Origin: Flavobacteriales bacterium
GTDB taxonomy: Bacteria; Bacteroidota; Bacteroidia; Flavobacteriales_D; Parvicellaceae
Direction: 5' to 3'
NCBI GenBank assembly: GCA_020635565.1
Contig: JACJZN010000006.1
Span: 757,478 to 821,477, forward strand
Length of the DNA: 64,000 bases
Shown here one piece after another: positions 17,463 through 26,165 of the stretch (the stretch's first letter is position 1; each line of letters opens with the position of its first letter). The notes beneath the pieces are model-generated. The model made no database searches. It was not told the DNA's origin and saw only the letters and a list, made by a program, of their open reading frames with translations. The position numbers and the translations under genes are program-made.

Positions 17463-18355
17463 AAAAACACCTCATTGTTATTGTTGGCCCTACGGCAATT
17501 GGGAAAACGAGTTTATCGATTAAACTTGCCAAGCATTTCAATTGTCCTGTTCTTAGTGCAGACAGTCGTCAATTCTTTAAAGAAATCGCTATCGGGACGG
17601 CAAAACCTTCAGAGGAAGAAATGGATGGTGTTCCCCACTACTTCATTGACAGTTTGAGTATTCAGGAAGACTACAATGTTGGAAAGTTTGAGGAGGATGC
17701 ATTAATTATACTTCAGGAAATCTTTCTATCAAACGATTACGCCATCATGGTAGGCGGATCAGGATTATATGTTGATGCAGTATGTAAGGGTATTGACGAC
17801 ATCCCTAAGGATGACCAGACCCGAAAACAACTCATGTATGAACTGGAAAAGAATGGGATTAGTACTCTCCAGGAAGAATTGAAACTTCTTGATCCGGAGC
17901 ATTATGACAACATGAACATTCATAATCCCCATCGTTTAGTGAGAGCTCTTGAAGTATGTCGTTCAACTGGTCGTACATATACTTCCTTCAGAAAAAATCA
18001 GGTAAAAGATCGGCCTTTTGAAATTCATAAGATCGGTTTAAATGCTGACCGCGAATTGGTATATGAAAACATTAACCAAAGAGTAGATCTTATGATGAAA
18101 AATGGATTATTGGAAGAAGTTAGGTCCGTCTATCCCTTTAAAGATTTTAATTCATTGAATACTGTTGGGTACAAAGAACTATTCAAATATATTGACGGAA
18201 CGTATTCTCTTGAAGAGGCTGTGGAATTGATAAAGAAAAACACCCGAAATTTTGCAAAGCGACAGATGACATGGTTTAAACGGGATAAAGAAACAATGTG
18301 GTTTGAACCACCAACACCATTGATGGAGATCATTAATTCGATAGAGAGTAGCTAA
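17453..18355 (+). CDS. miaA: tRNA dimethylallyltransferase
   Basis: 300-aa enzyme that adds a dimethylallyl group from DMAPP to A37 of tRNAs reading UNN codons. P-loop GPTAIGKTS (12-20), then SADSRQFFKEIAIGTAKPS and VPHYFIDSLSIQEDYNVG, the substrate motifs of the family, GGSGLYVDAVCKG, and a C-terminal RQMTWFKRD. Start MAKEKHLIVIVGP at 17453, 20 bp after the previous stop, within a strong palindrome. The stop overlaps the convergent TPR/SpoIIE gene by 4 bp. Confidence 0.97.
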   Translation: MAKEKHLIVIVGPTAIGKTSLSIKLAKHFNCPVLSADSRQFFKEIAIGTAKPSEEEMDGVPHYFIDSLSIQEDYNVGKFEEDALIILQEIFLSNDYAIMVGGSGLYVDAVCKGIDDIPKDDQTRKQLMYELEKNGISTLQEELKLLDPEHYDNMNIHNPHRLVRALEVCRSTGRTYTSFRKNQVKDRPFEIHKIGLNADRELVYENINQRVDLMMKNGLLEEVRSVYPFKDFNSLNTVGYKELFKYIDGTYSLEEAVELIKKNTRNFAKRQMTWFKRDKETMWFEPPTPLMEIINSIESS

Positions 18356-20604
18356 ACACGAACTCCAATGATGCAAACATCGTCTAACTGCTCAAATTCC
18401 CCCCTCCAACTTTCAAAGAATTCATCCAATTTAAATTTGACTTCCTCCATATTAAGATGATTGTTCTCTGTCAATAATTTCTTGAAATTCGTTGTCTTCA
18501 GTTTCTTTCCCTTTCCTCCTCCAAACTGGTCATGATATCCATCTGAGAAGACATATATGGTATCTCCTTCATCGAGATCTACCATATGTGTATCAAATGG
18601 TTTGGGATCGGCATACACACCAACAGGTTGTTTATTTGCCTTTATCTCAAGTATTTCTCTACTCCCTTTTTTAATTAGCCACAATGGATTATTAGCTCCT
18701 GCCCAGGCCAGTTTTTTTCCGTTCAATTGACACAGCGATATATCCATTCCGTCTTTGACCTCGTCTCCACTTTTAGACAAAGTCTGTATAACCAGTTCTC
18801 TGGTTCTATCTAATAGTTTTCCGGGATCGGTCAATTTTTCTTCAATCACAGATTTTGTAAGCGCATTACTGCATATCACACTCACCATGGCCCCTGGAAC
18901 TCCATGACCAGTACAATCCGCAGCTGCGAAAATCACTTTATTCTCAACTTCTTCCAACCAATAAAAATCTCCCGCAACGATATCCTTGGGTTTATATAGA
19001 ACGAAACTATTGGGAAGTAATTTATTGAAATGTTCACTGGATGGAAGGATTGCTGTTTGGATCCTATGTGCATAATTTATAGAATCCATGATCTCCTTAT
19101 TACTCTCTTCCAGTAGATGCTTCTGTTCTTCCACTTTCAACTTTTGGAGAGAAATGGTTTTCTCTGATCTGCGTTTGTTCTGATAAGCAAAAAATGCCAT
19201 AATCACCACTGCAATCAATAACAACATACCTATCAGCATAGCTGCATTTCGTTGATTAGCCTTATCTAACTGTTCCTGCTTGTAGGTTTTTTCCAATTCT
19301 GCAATCTCCAATGTTTTAGCCGTATTCAGGCTATCAGCTAAATGTTTTTTTGCATATTCATAGTCAACCTGCTGCTCAATGATCTTTTTTTGATTCTCCT
19401 TATTAAAAAGCATATCTCTTTTTTCAAGATAGAGTACATGCATCTTATAGGCTTCTTCGAATCGATTCAGCTTCATGTAGATCTTGCTCAAGACCAGCGC
19501 ACTGTTCTCTATATCTTCCGTGTAACCAATCTTCATGGCAATCTCGAAAGATTTTTCTCCGTAATCTAAAGCACGATTGATATCTCCTTTATCCAAATAA
19601 TAACCTGCCAATTTCTGATAGGAATTCCCTAATCCTTCTTGATTCCCGATTTTTTCTCTCAGCACAACGGATTCCTCTATATATTCAATTCCTTTGGTTG
19701 TGTCACCCAAGTCCATGAAATATGACCCAAGATTACTATACGTTTCCGCAATTCCCTTAAGATCATTTACTTCTTCCCTATAGTTCAGCGATATCGAGTA
19801 ATTCAGCAATGCTAGTGAATCATCCCCCATTAAGTCATAAACAAATCCAAGATTGTTATAAGCACTACCCAAAACATCATAATCGTTTGCCTCCAATCCT
19901 TTTTCTACCGCTTTTTCACAATAAACCAAAGCCTGATCAAAATCTTGCTGGGAATGAAACAGCGATGCCAAGGTAGTATATGTATGACCTAAACCTCTCG
20001 AATCATCATGATCTTCCTGAAGTTTGATCGCTTTATATAAATATTCTATTGCCTTGTCTAATTCTCCTTGTTGCGTATAGATGTTACTAAAATTCGTTAG
20101 GGTGATATTATGTAATTCATAATCACCTGTCTCAGATGCAACTTTAAACGCTTGTGAAAGAAACTCAATGGCTTTCTCTGTATCCCCAGCATCCTTGTAT
20201 ACCATCGCGATATTGTTATATCCTCGTGAGATTCCGAGCGTATCTTCAATCTCTTTATAGATTTCAATGCACTCTTCATACTGTTGAATCGCTTCATTGT
20301 AATCAGAATATACATGATACATGAATCCCAGATTATTGATCGCGGTTGATTTTGCAAACAAAACATCCGTCTTATTCCATTGATCTGATTGGAGTAGCTT
20401 ATCTGCAAGTTCAATGCATTGATTTGAATATTTTTCAATATCTGGTATGTCGCAAAACTCAGTTACCAGCATCAAACTTCTCAATTTGGCTGTATCGGAT
20501 TTTGCTGTCTTCACTTCTTTAAGCAATGAGTCCAACTGAGCCGGCACAGACATTGAAGAGGTAGCGATCAGAATTAAAACAAATATGAAGTAGAATACCT
20601 TCAA
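18352..20604 (-). CDS. TPR-containing membrane protein with SpoIIE/PP2C phosphatase domain
   Basis: 750 aa. A signal peptide or first helix (1-22) is followed by about eight TPR units (35-400, e.g. AINNLGFMYHVYSDYNEAIQQ), a coiled coil, one membrane helix (AMLIGMLLLIAVVIMAFFAY, around 445-465), another coiled coil (VEEQKHLLEESNKEIMDS), and a SpoIIE domain beginning INYAHRIQTAILPS with KPKDIVAGDFYW, FAAADCTGHGVPGAM and YVFSDGYHDQFGG carrying the metal-binding Asp residues. TPRs are therefore periplasmic and the phosphatase cytoplasmic. This architecture is common in Bacteroidota signal transduction; the partner anti-sigma or response protein is not encoded nearby. Confidence 0.92.
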   Translation of the reverse strand: MKVFYFIFVLILIATSSMSVPAQLDSLLKEVKTAKSDTAKLRSLMLVTEFCDIPDIEKYSNQCIELADKLLQSDQWNKTDVLFAKSTAINNLGFMYHVYSDYNEAIQQYEECIEIYKEIEDTLGISRGYNNIAMVYKDAGDTEKAIEFLSQAFKVASETGDYELHNITLTNFSNIYTQQGELDKAIEYLYKAIKLQEDHDDSRGLGHTYTTLASLFHSQQDFDQALVYCEKAVEKGLEANDYDVLGSAYNNLGFVYDLMGDDSLALLNYSISLNYREEVNDLKGIAETYSNLGSYFMDLGDTTKGIEYIEESVVLREKIGNQEGLGNSYQKLAGYYLDKGDINRALDYGEKSFEIAMKIGYTEDIENSALVLSKIYMKLNRFEEAYKMHVLYLEKRDMLFNKENQKKIIEQQVDYEYAKKHLADSLNTAKTLEIAELEKTYKQEQLDKANQRNAAMLIGMLLLIAVVIMAFFAYQNKRRSEKTISLQKLKVEEQKHLLEESNKEIMDSINYAHRIQTAILPSSEHFNKLLPNSFVLYKPKDIVAGDFYWLEEVENKVIFAAADCTGHGVPGAMVSVICSNALTKSVIEEKLTDPGKLLDRTRELVIQTLSKSGDEVKDGMDISLCQLNGKKLAWAGANNPLWLIKKGSREILEIKANKQPVGVYADPKPFDTHMVDLDEGDTIYVFSDGYHDQFGGGKGKKLKTTNFKKLLTENNHLNMEEVKFKLDEFFESWRGEFEQLDDVCIIGVRV

Positions 20605-20677
20605 GGATTCGGTTTTAAGTAGTTAATTTGCCTTCATCATCGTAAAGATAACAATATACTTAAAGCAGAACTAATCC

Positions 20678-21916
20678 ATGCTCGGATTCAAAAATATTCA
20701 CCGCAATATCTGGAATGTCGTTCTTTCAGAAGCAGCTCTTCAACTGGTTAATGGAGCCTTAATGGTGTTACTTTTGCTTTATCTGCGAAACAAAGGTTTC
20801 AGCGATGGAGAAAGTGCCAAATTCTTTTCTTCCAGATTTTTGGGTGTTCTATTTATCAGTTTGCCTTTTGGTCTCTATATCAAAGGGAAAGCACTTGCTA
20901 AATATTTCAAAATCGCTTCGATCAGCCTTCCTATTTTCACTTTGATCGCCATCTATTTCATTGAAATAAGATCAGCTTGGGGCATTTACCTATCATTTGT
21001 CTTCTGGGGAATTGCTTTCAGTTTGGCGGAGATTCCTAAAATTCCATTTATTCTGAGAAATTCCAATATAGGAAAACTTTCCAATTCATTATCTCTTGCC
21101 TACTCCACCTGGAGTTTTGGGGCGTTGAGCAGTGGTCTGATCATTTTTTTATTATCCTGGAAGTTTCCAGTTTTTTTTGATCACAAGAATTGCCTGATCT
21201 TCATTGTTATATTGAGCTTTTTGGGAGCCTATTTCGCATTCAATGTAAGAGATGAGATCATACCAGAGGAGAAAGACAATAGTTCTGTTAAGAATTTTAT
21301 GCGTTCTGTAGATTGGAAAAGAGTTGGTTATGCCTTATCTCCGACTTTTATTATAGCTGTGGGAGCGGGAATGAGCGTCCCATTTATCCCCTTGTATTTC
21401 AATAGTACCTTTGACATGAAATACGATAAATTCTCAGGCTATAGTTTCCTTGCCTACTTTCTGGTATTGGTATTGATTCTATTCGCTCCAAGCATTAAAA
21501 ACAGATACGGATTACGATACAGCATTCCAACCTCTCAATTGTTTGCGGTGATGTGTCTGGCAACTTTGGCTCTAATGGACATTTACAGTGGGTGGTCATG
21601 GGCTCTTGCAGCGGCATTGATCGCTTACGTACTTCGTCAACCTTTCATGAATATAGCCCAACCCTTGACCACAGAAGTCATTATGACCTATGTTGGTAAG
21701 GAAAATCATGAAATAACAGCCTCATTAATGGCGCTTATCTGGAATGGGAGTTTTGTGATCTCAGCCAATATTTTTGGAATACTTCGAGACAATCATGTAC
21801 CTTTCGCTGGAATATTTGGAATTACGGTAATAGCATATTTAGTTGCAATAGTCTGGTATCAAAGACTGATTATTCGAACTGAAAAAATGCAGGAATCTAT
21901 AAAAAGTTCTAACTAA
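20678..21916 (+). CDS. MFS transporter
   Basis: 412-aa integral membrane protein with about twelve hydrophobic helices. The first helices (LSEAALQLVNGALMVLLLLY) and the loop 2-3 segment FSSRFLGVLFISLPFGLYIK, plus the similar C-terminal half (FGITVIAYLVAIVWYQRL end), fit the major facilitator fold. Substrate is not evident. The stop is directly followed by the ATG of the GT22-like gene (TAAATG), so the two are cotranscribed. The 73-bp gap to the divergent TPR gene holds no clear TAnnTTTG box on this strand. Confidence 0.82.
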   Translation: MLGFKNIHRNIWNVVLSEAALQLVNGALMVLLLLYLRNKGFSDGESAKFFSSRFLGVLFISLPFGLYIKGKALAKYFKIASISLPIFTLIAIYFIEIRSAWGIYLSFVFWGIAFSLAEIPKIPFILRNSNIGKLSNSLSLAYSTWSFGALSSGLIIFLLSWKFPVFFDHKNCLIFIVILSFLGAYFAFNVRDEIIPEEKDNSSVKNFMRSVDWKRVGYALSPTFIIAVGAGMSVPFIPLYFNSTFDMKYDKFSGYSFLAYFLVLVLILFAPSIKNRYGLRYSIPTSQLFAVMCLATLALMDIYSGWSWALAAALIAYVLRQPFMNIAQPLTTEVIMTYVGKENHEITASLMALIWNGSFVISANIFGILRDNHVPFAGIFGITVIAYLVAIVWYQRLIIRTEKMQESIKSSN

Positions 21917-23356
21917 ATGTTGAAGACACTAACTGAGCAAAAGATCTTTGGAATTGCGGCATTGGTATTCTTACTTGCAGCATTTTGCTCAGATGGTTTT
22001 TATCATCTGGATGAACATTATCAAATACTAGAATTCGCCTCCTATAAATTAGGAATTTCAGGATTAGAGGATATGCCATGGGAATTTAAAGCCAAAATGA
22101 GACCCAGCATACAGCCATGGATGGCGTACTGGACACATCAATTCTTATCCGTTTTGGGTAACACAAATCCTCTTAATGTCGCTATGGTACTTCGAGTGCT
22201 ATCCGGAATACTAGCTATAACAACTATAAAGTTGCTCTTTAATACTTTTAAGGAGCAGTATTCTTCGAATATTCAACTGATTTTATTGGGAGCAAGCTTC
22301 TTTCTTTGGTTCAACCCCTATTTAATGGTTCGATTTTCTTCAGAAAACTGGGGAGGAATGCTCTTTTTTATTGCTATGTCACTTCTTATAAACAAAAAGA
22401 GCAAAGGTTTATACATTTATTTGTCCGCAGGATTATTACTGGGAATGAGTTTCTTTATCCGCTTTCAAATGGCTTTTGCAATCATCGGACTGATTGGATA
22501 TCTAGTTTACTCAAAACAATTCAATTTAAAATCATTTACAATCCTATTAAGTGGAGGGGTTATAGCAATCTCCACGATGGTTTTTTTAGATTATTTATTT
22601 TATGAATCTCTTGTTTTTACACCTTGGGAATACTTTAATCAGAACATACTATTGGACAAAGCATCCAATTTCGGAATTGATCCTTGGTGGAAGTATTTTG
22701 AATGGCTGATAAAAGACGCTATCCTTCCGTTTGCCCTGTTGATAATAACAGGACTCTTTCTTCTCATACGAAGTAAGGAACTACCCGTGTTTAACTGGAT
22801 CTGGATCCCTTTTTTAATTGGTCATTTTTTTGTTGGACATAAAGAACTCAGGTTTCTATTCCCTTTAGTTTATATCTTGCCTTATGCCGTGATTGAAGTC
22901 TGGAAAGCACTTTCTCCCCTTACTTTAACAAGTAGAAGTATTTCCAAGATTTTAGTATCCGTTCTTATTGTTTGGAATTTGGGGTTAATGATCTATTCAT
23001 CTGTTACTCCCGCCAAATCCTTTGTTAGAATTTATGCGAAAAGTAGAGAAATAATTGAACCAAATTCGGTTGTATATCTAGCCTCTCACAACAATGAAGA
23101 ATGGAACTATCCTTTAGTTTACTTTCTGGACCCATCTATTTACTTTATTCGAGCCGATTCCAATGTCACTTTAATGAAAGTTGATGAACGACCTCATTAC
23201 GTTTGGTTAAAACGTTCACAAATCGAACAGAATCGTGCATTTTTGGGTGATTCAATTACAGCTACAATTCCGCAGTGGTTATATTACTTCAACATTAATG
23301 GATGGGTAGACCGTGAGAAAAACTATGTTCTCTTCAAAGTGAAAGACCACAATTAA
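21917..23356 (+). CDS. GT22-like (ALG9/PIG-B type) membrane mannosyltransferase
   Basis: 479-aa GT-C-fold protein with about ten membrane helices. After the first helix comes YHLDEHYQILEFASYKLG (H30, D32, E33), the equivalent of the HPDE..Q..E motif of GT22 enzymes, and then DMPWEFKAKMRPSIQPW, which corresponds to the TWEW..IRS motif of ALG/PIG-B mannosyltransferases. Near the end of the membrane part is FFVGHKELRFLFPLVYILPY, matching the HKE.RF..P motif of the same family. GT22 proteins use polyprenyl-phosphate mannose in eukaryotes; the bacterial acceptor is unknown. Coupled to the MFS gene; its stop overlaps the convergent ferredoxin gene by 4 bp. Confidence 0.8.
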   Translation: MLKTLTEQKIFGIAALVFLLAAFCSDGFYHLDEHYQILEFASYKLGISGLEDMPWEFKAKMRPSIQPWMAYWTHQFLSVLGNTNPLNVAMVLRVLSGILAITTIKLLFNTFKEQYSSNIQLILLGASFFLWFNPYLMVRFSSENWGGMLFFIAMSLLINKKSKGLYIYLSAGLLLGMSFFIRFQMAFAIIGLIGYLVYSKQFNLKSFTILLSGGVIAISTMVFLDYLFYESLVFTPWEYFNQNILLDKASNFGIDPWWKYFEWLIKDAILPFALLIITGLFLLIRSKELPVFNWIWIPFLIGHFFVGHKELRFLFPLVYILPYAVIEVWKALSPLTLTSRSISKILVSVLIVWNLGLMIYSSVTPAKSFVRIYAKSREIIEPNSVVYLASHNNEEWNYPLVYFLDPSIYFIRADSNVTLMKVDERPHYVWLKRSQIEQNRAFLGDSITATIPQWLYYFNINGWVDREKNYVLFKVKDHN

Positions 23357-23688
23357 AAATCATCACTAGGAGCCAATCTAACCACTAACCCATCGTGTTC
23401 AGGTGCCAAATGGATCTGACAACCTAATCTACTGTTATCTTCCACATACCAAGCTTCATCGAGCATTGCCTGTTCGTCATCATTACGTTCCAAAGTGACT
23501 TTGTCATTCTCCACATATACCTGACAGGATGCACACATTGCCATTCCTCCGCAGGTTCCTAGAACATCTAATTCATAGCTCTTACAAAGCTCCATCAAGT
23601 TCATATTCATATCGGTAGGAGCATCTAATACGTGCTCTACTCCACTTCGGTCTATGACCGTAATTTGTATGATTCCGTCCTCCGTCAT
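23353..23688 (-). CDS. 2Fe-2S ferredoxin
   Basis: 111-aa adrenodoxin-type ferredoxin. Ligands are C46, C52, C55 (LGTCGGMAMCASCQVYV) and C90 (SRLGCQIHL). The spacing C-x5-C-x2-C-x34-C is that of vertebrate-type rather than plant-type ferredoxins. Its ATG overlaps the stop of the ferredoxin reductase gene by one base, so electron donor and carrier are made together. Confidence 0.93.
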   Translation of the reverse strand: MTEDGIIQITVIDRSGVEHVLDAPTDMNMNLMELCKSYELDVLGTCGGMAMCASCQVYVENDKVTLERNDDEQAMLDEAWYVEDNSRLGCQIHLAPEHDGLVVRLAPSDDF

Positions 23689-24701
23689 TATTCAAAGCCA
23701 TTTACACCATTCACGGTTGTATATTTAAGTACGTTGTTCTTATCTGGATGAATTCTTTTGAATGCACTCTGACACATGATCGTAGCCTCATGGAATCCAC
23801 AAAGGATCAACTTCAATTTTCCTTCGTAATGATTGACATCGCCAATAGCATAAATCCCATCTCGATTGGTTCGATAATCTGTTGAATTATCCACAACAAT
23901 AGCTCCTTTTTCGATCTCCAATCCCCAATCAGCAATTGGACCTAGTTTAGGCGTTAAACCAAATAAAGGCAACCAAGTATCCAATTTTTGATGGATCATT
24001 TCTCCGGATTTGGTTTTAATCACCACCTCATCCAACTGCTGACTTCCATTTAATCCAACCACTTCTGAATCCATCATTAACTTTAACTTTCCAGCTTCAG
24101 CCATATTCATCACCTTCTGAACTGAATCCAAATGTCCTCTAAAGCTCTGTGAACGATGTACCATCGTCACATCGCAATTCAACTCTTCTACAAAATAAAT
24201 AGTCCAATCTAATGCCGTATCACCACCACCAGAAATAACCACTTTCTGATTTCTAAACTCTTCTGGATCCTTTACAATGTATTTAATCCCTTTATCTTCA
24301 AAATCATTGATATTGGCTATAGGAGGTTTTCTTGGCGTGAACACACCTAATCCTCCAGCAATAGCAACTACTGGTGCTTTATGTTTAGTTCCTCGGTCTG
24401 TTGTAACAATGAATTGATTATCCTCAGTCTCATCAATTGTAACTGCACTTTCTCCTAAAGTAAAGCCCGGTTTGAAGGGAGCTATTTGCTCCATCAAATT
24501 ATCAATTAGATCACCTGCCAATACTGAAGGAAAACCAGGGATATCATAGATAGGTTTTTTAGGGTATATCTCTGAACACTGCCCTCCAGCTTGTGGCAGA
24601 GCATCAATTAAATGACAACGTAATTTCAGTAACCCTGCCTCAAAAACTGTGAATAAACCTACTGGCCCAGCTCCAATAATCAATATATCTGTAGTAATCA
24701 T
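23688..24701 (-). CDS. Thioredoxin-reductase-like ferredoxin-NADP reductase
   Basis: 337 aa flavoprotein. FAD-binding GAGPVGL (10-16), then HLIDALPQAGGQCSEIYPKK, a second nucleotide-binding GGGDTALDW near residue 155, and a C-terminal GIYAIGDVNHYEGKLKLI that contacts FAD. The CxxC of thioredoxin reductase is absent, which is diagnostic of the TrxR-like FNR group (B. subtilis YumC type). It shares an operon with the 2Fe-2S ferredoxin and is preceded by two Crp/Fnr-like dyads, pointing to redox or sulfur control. Confidence 0.93.
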   Translation of the reverse strand: MITTDILIIGAGPVGLFTVFEAGLLKLRCHLIDALPQAGGQCSEIYPKKPIYDIPGFPSVLAGDLIDNLMEQIAPFKPGFTLGESAVTIDETEDNQFIVTTDRGTKHKAPVVAIAGGLGVFTPRKPPIANINDFEDKGIKYIVKDPEEFRNQKVVISGGGDTALDWTIYFVEELNCDVTMVHRSQSFRGHLDSVQKVMNMAEAGKLKLMMDSEVVGLNGSQQLDEVVIKTKSGEMIHQKLDTWLPLFGLTPKLGPIADWGLEIEKGAIVVDNSTDYRTNRDGIYAIGDVNHYEGKLKLILCGFHEATIMCQSAFKRIHPDKNNVLKYTTVNGVNGFE

Positions 24702-24719
24702 TTTCTATTATTTACTGAG

Positions 24720-24784
24720 CAAATTTAGTACTCGCTCACTTTATATTCATGACAAATATCAATTTATCTTGTAACAACTGTTAC
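24720..24784 (-). promoter_or_regulatory. Promoter with two Crp/Fnr-like dyads for the ferredoxin reductase operon
   Basis: Minus-strand -7 box TAAATTTG at 24727-24720, no TTG at -33. Dyad B TGACAAATATCA (24750-24761) is centred 32 bp upstream of the box; dyad A GTAACAACTGTTAC (24771-24784) is 22 bp further. B differs at one base from the B dyad at 7960. Confidence 0.65.
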
Positions 24785-24810
24785 AAAAAAAGGAGCACAA
24801 GGCTCCTTTT
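24785..24810 (-). terminator. Terminator after enolase
   Basis: Minus-strand stem AGGAGC / GCTCCT flanked by A and T runs (seven T after the stem), about 20 bp after the eno stop. It abuts the GTAAC dyad of the next operon. Confidence 0.8.
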
Positions 24811-24830
24811 AATTCAAGCTGATAAAACTA

Positions 24831-26114
24831 TTATAAGAATTTAAAATCTTTTCCTGGATAGTAAGCCATCTTACCTAACTCCTCTTCAATGCGAAGTAAT
24901 TGGTTGTATTTAGCCATACGATCCGAACGTGATGCTGAACCGGTTTTAATCTGTCCGCAATTCAAAGCTACAGCAAGGTCCGCAATTGTGCTATCCTCTG
25001 TTTCTCCACTTCTGTGACTCATAACAGATGTATAGGAATTTTTATGCGCCATATTCACCGCATCAATCGTTTCTGTCAAGGAACCAATTTGATTCACTTT
25101 GACTAAAATTGAATTTGCAATATTCTCCTCAATTCCTCTAGACAGGCGATTAACATTTGTTACAAACAAATCATCACCCACCAGCTGACATTTATTTCCA
25201 ATCTTGTCTGTCAATTGTTTCCAACCGGCCCAATCATCTTCTGCCAAACCATCTTCTATGGAAACGATAGGATATTTATTTACCCAATCCGACCAGAAAT
25301 TTACCATATCTCCAGATGACATTATATCACCAGTTGATTCAAATTTGTATTTTTTGTCTTTAGCATCATAGAACTCTGAACTAGCAGCATCCAAAGCAAT
25401 CCAGATATCTTCACCTGGTTTATAACCCGCTTTCTCAATAGCCTGAAGCACCACCTCAATTCCTTCTTCATTTGATCCCAAGTTTGGCGCGAACCCACCT
25501 TCATCACCTACATTAGTGCTTAATCCTTTCGATTTCAATACAGCTTTCAAATGATGAAAAACTTCAGTACCCATTCTTAATGCATCACTAAATGACTCTG
25601 CACCGAAAGGCATTACCATGAATTCCTGAATGTCGATCTTGTTATCAGCATGTGAACCTCCATTTAAAATATTCATCATTGGAACCGGCATCGTATTCGC
25701 GTTTACTCCTCCAATATATCTGTGCAAAGAAAGGCCAGACGCCTGTGCAGCTGCCTTGGCGCAAGCTAAAGAAACCCCAAGGATAGCGTTTGCTCCAAAA
25801 TTACTTTTGTTATCTGTTCCATCCATCGATATCATCGCTCGATCGATCAAATTCTGATCAAAAATATAGGCTCCATTCAATTCATCATTCAATCTTGAAT
25901 TAACAACATCAACAGCCTTTAGAACTCCTTTCCCCATGTAGATACCTTTATCTCCGTCTCTTAATTCGACAGCCTCATGAACACCTGTGCTAGCTCCCGA
26001 TGGAACTGCCGCTCTTCCCATAGTACCTGCGTCAGTGTACACTTCTACCTCTACTGTTGGATTTCCTCTTGAATCCAGGATCTGTCTTGCGTGAACTTTA
26101 ACTATATATGCCAT
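24831..26114 (-). CDS. eno: Enolase
   Basis: 427-aa glycolytic enzyme converting 2-phosphoglycerate to phosphoenolpyruvate. Family segments include ARQILDSRGNPTVEVEV, GASTGVHEAVELRDGD, GDEGGFAPNLGSNEEG, the metal ligand regions VSIEDGLAEDDW and LVGDDLFVTN, and the signature SILVKVNQIGSLTETIDAV followed by SHRSGETED. Full length. It lies 51 bp downstream of carA with an intrinsic terminator in between, so it is expressed either by read-through or from a promoter inside carA. Confidence 0.99.
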   Translation of the reverse strand: MAYIVKVHARQILDSRGNPTVEVEVYTDAGTMGRAAVPSGASTGVHEAVELRDGDKGIYMGKGVLKAVDVVNSRLNDELNGAYIFDQNLIDRAMISMDGTDNKSNFGANAILGVSLACAKAAAQASGLSLHRYIGGVNANTMPVPMMNILNGGSHADNKIDIQEFMVMPFGAESFSDALRMGTEVFHHLKAVLKSKGLSTNVGDEGGFAPNLGSNEEGIEVVLQAIEKAGYKPGEDIWIALDAASSEFYDAKDKKYKFESTGDIMSSGDMVNFWSDWVNKYPIVSIEDGLAEDDWAGWKQLTDKIGNKCQLVGDDLFVTNVNRLSRGIEENIANSILVKVNQIGSLTETIDAVNMAHKNSYTSVMSHRSGETEDSTIADLAVALNCGQIKTGSASRSDRMAKYNQLLRIEEELGKMAYYPGKDFKFL

Positions 26115-26126
26115 ATTGATTTGATT

Positions 26127-26153
26127 AAAAAAGCCACGCTCAAAGGCGTGGCT
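26127..26153 (-). terminator. Terminator between carA and eno
   Basis: Minus-strand stem AGCCACGC / GCGTGGCT with a 6-nt loop and six T, 13 bp after the carA stop. The short distance to the eno start leaves little room for a separate eno promoter. Confidence 0.85.
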
Positions 26154-26165
26154 AGGATTGAATAA

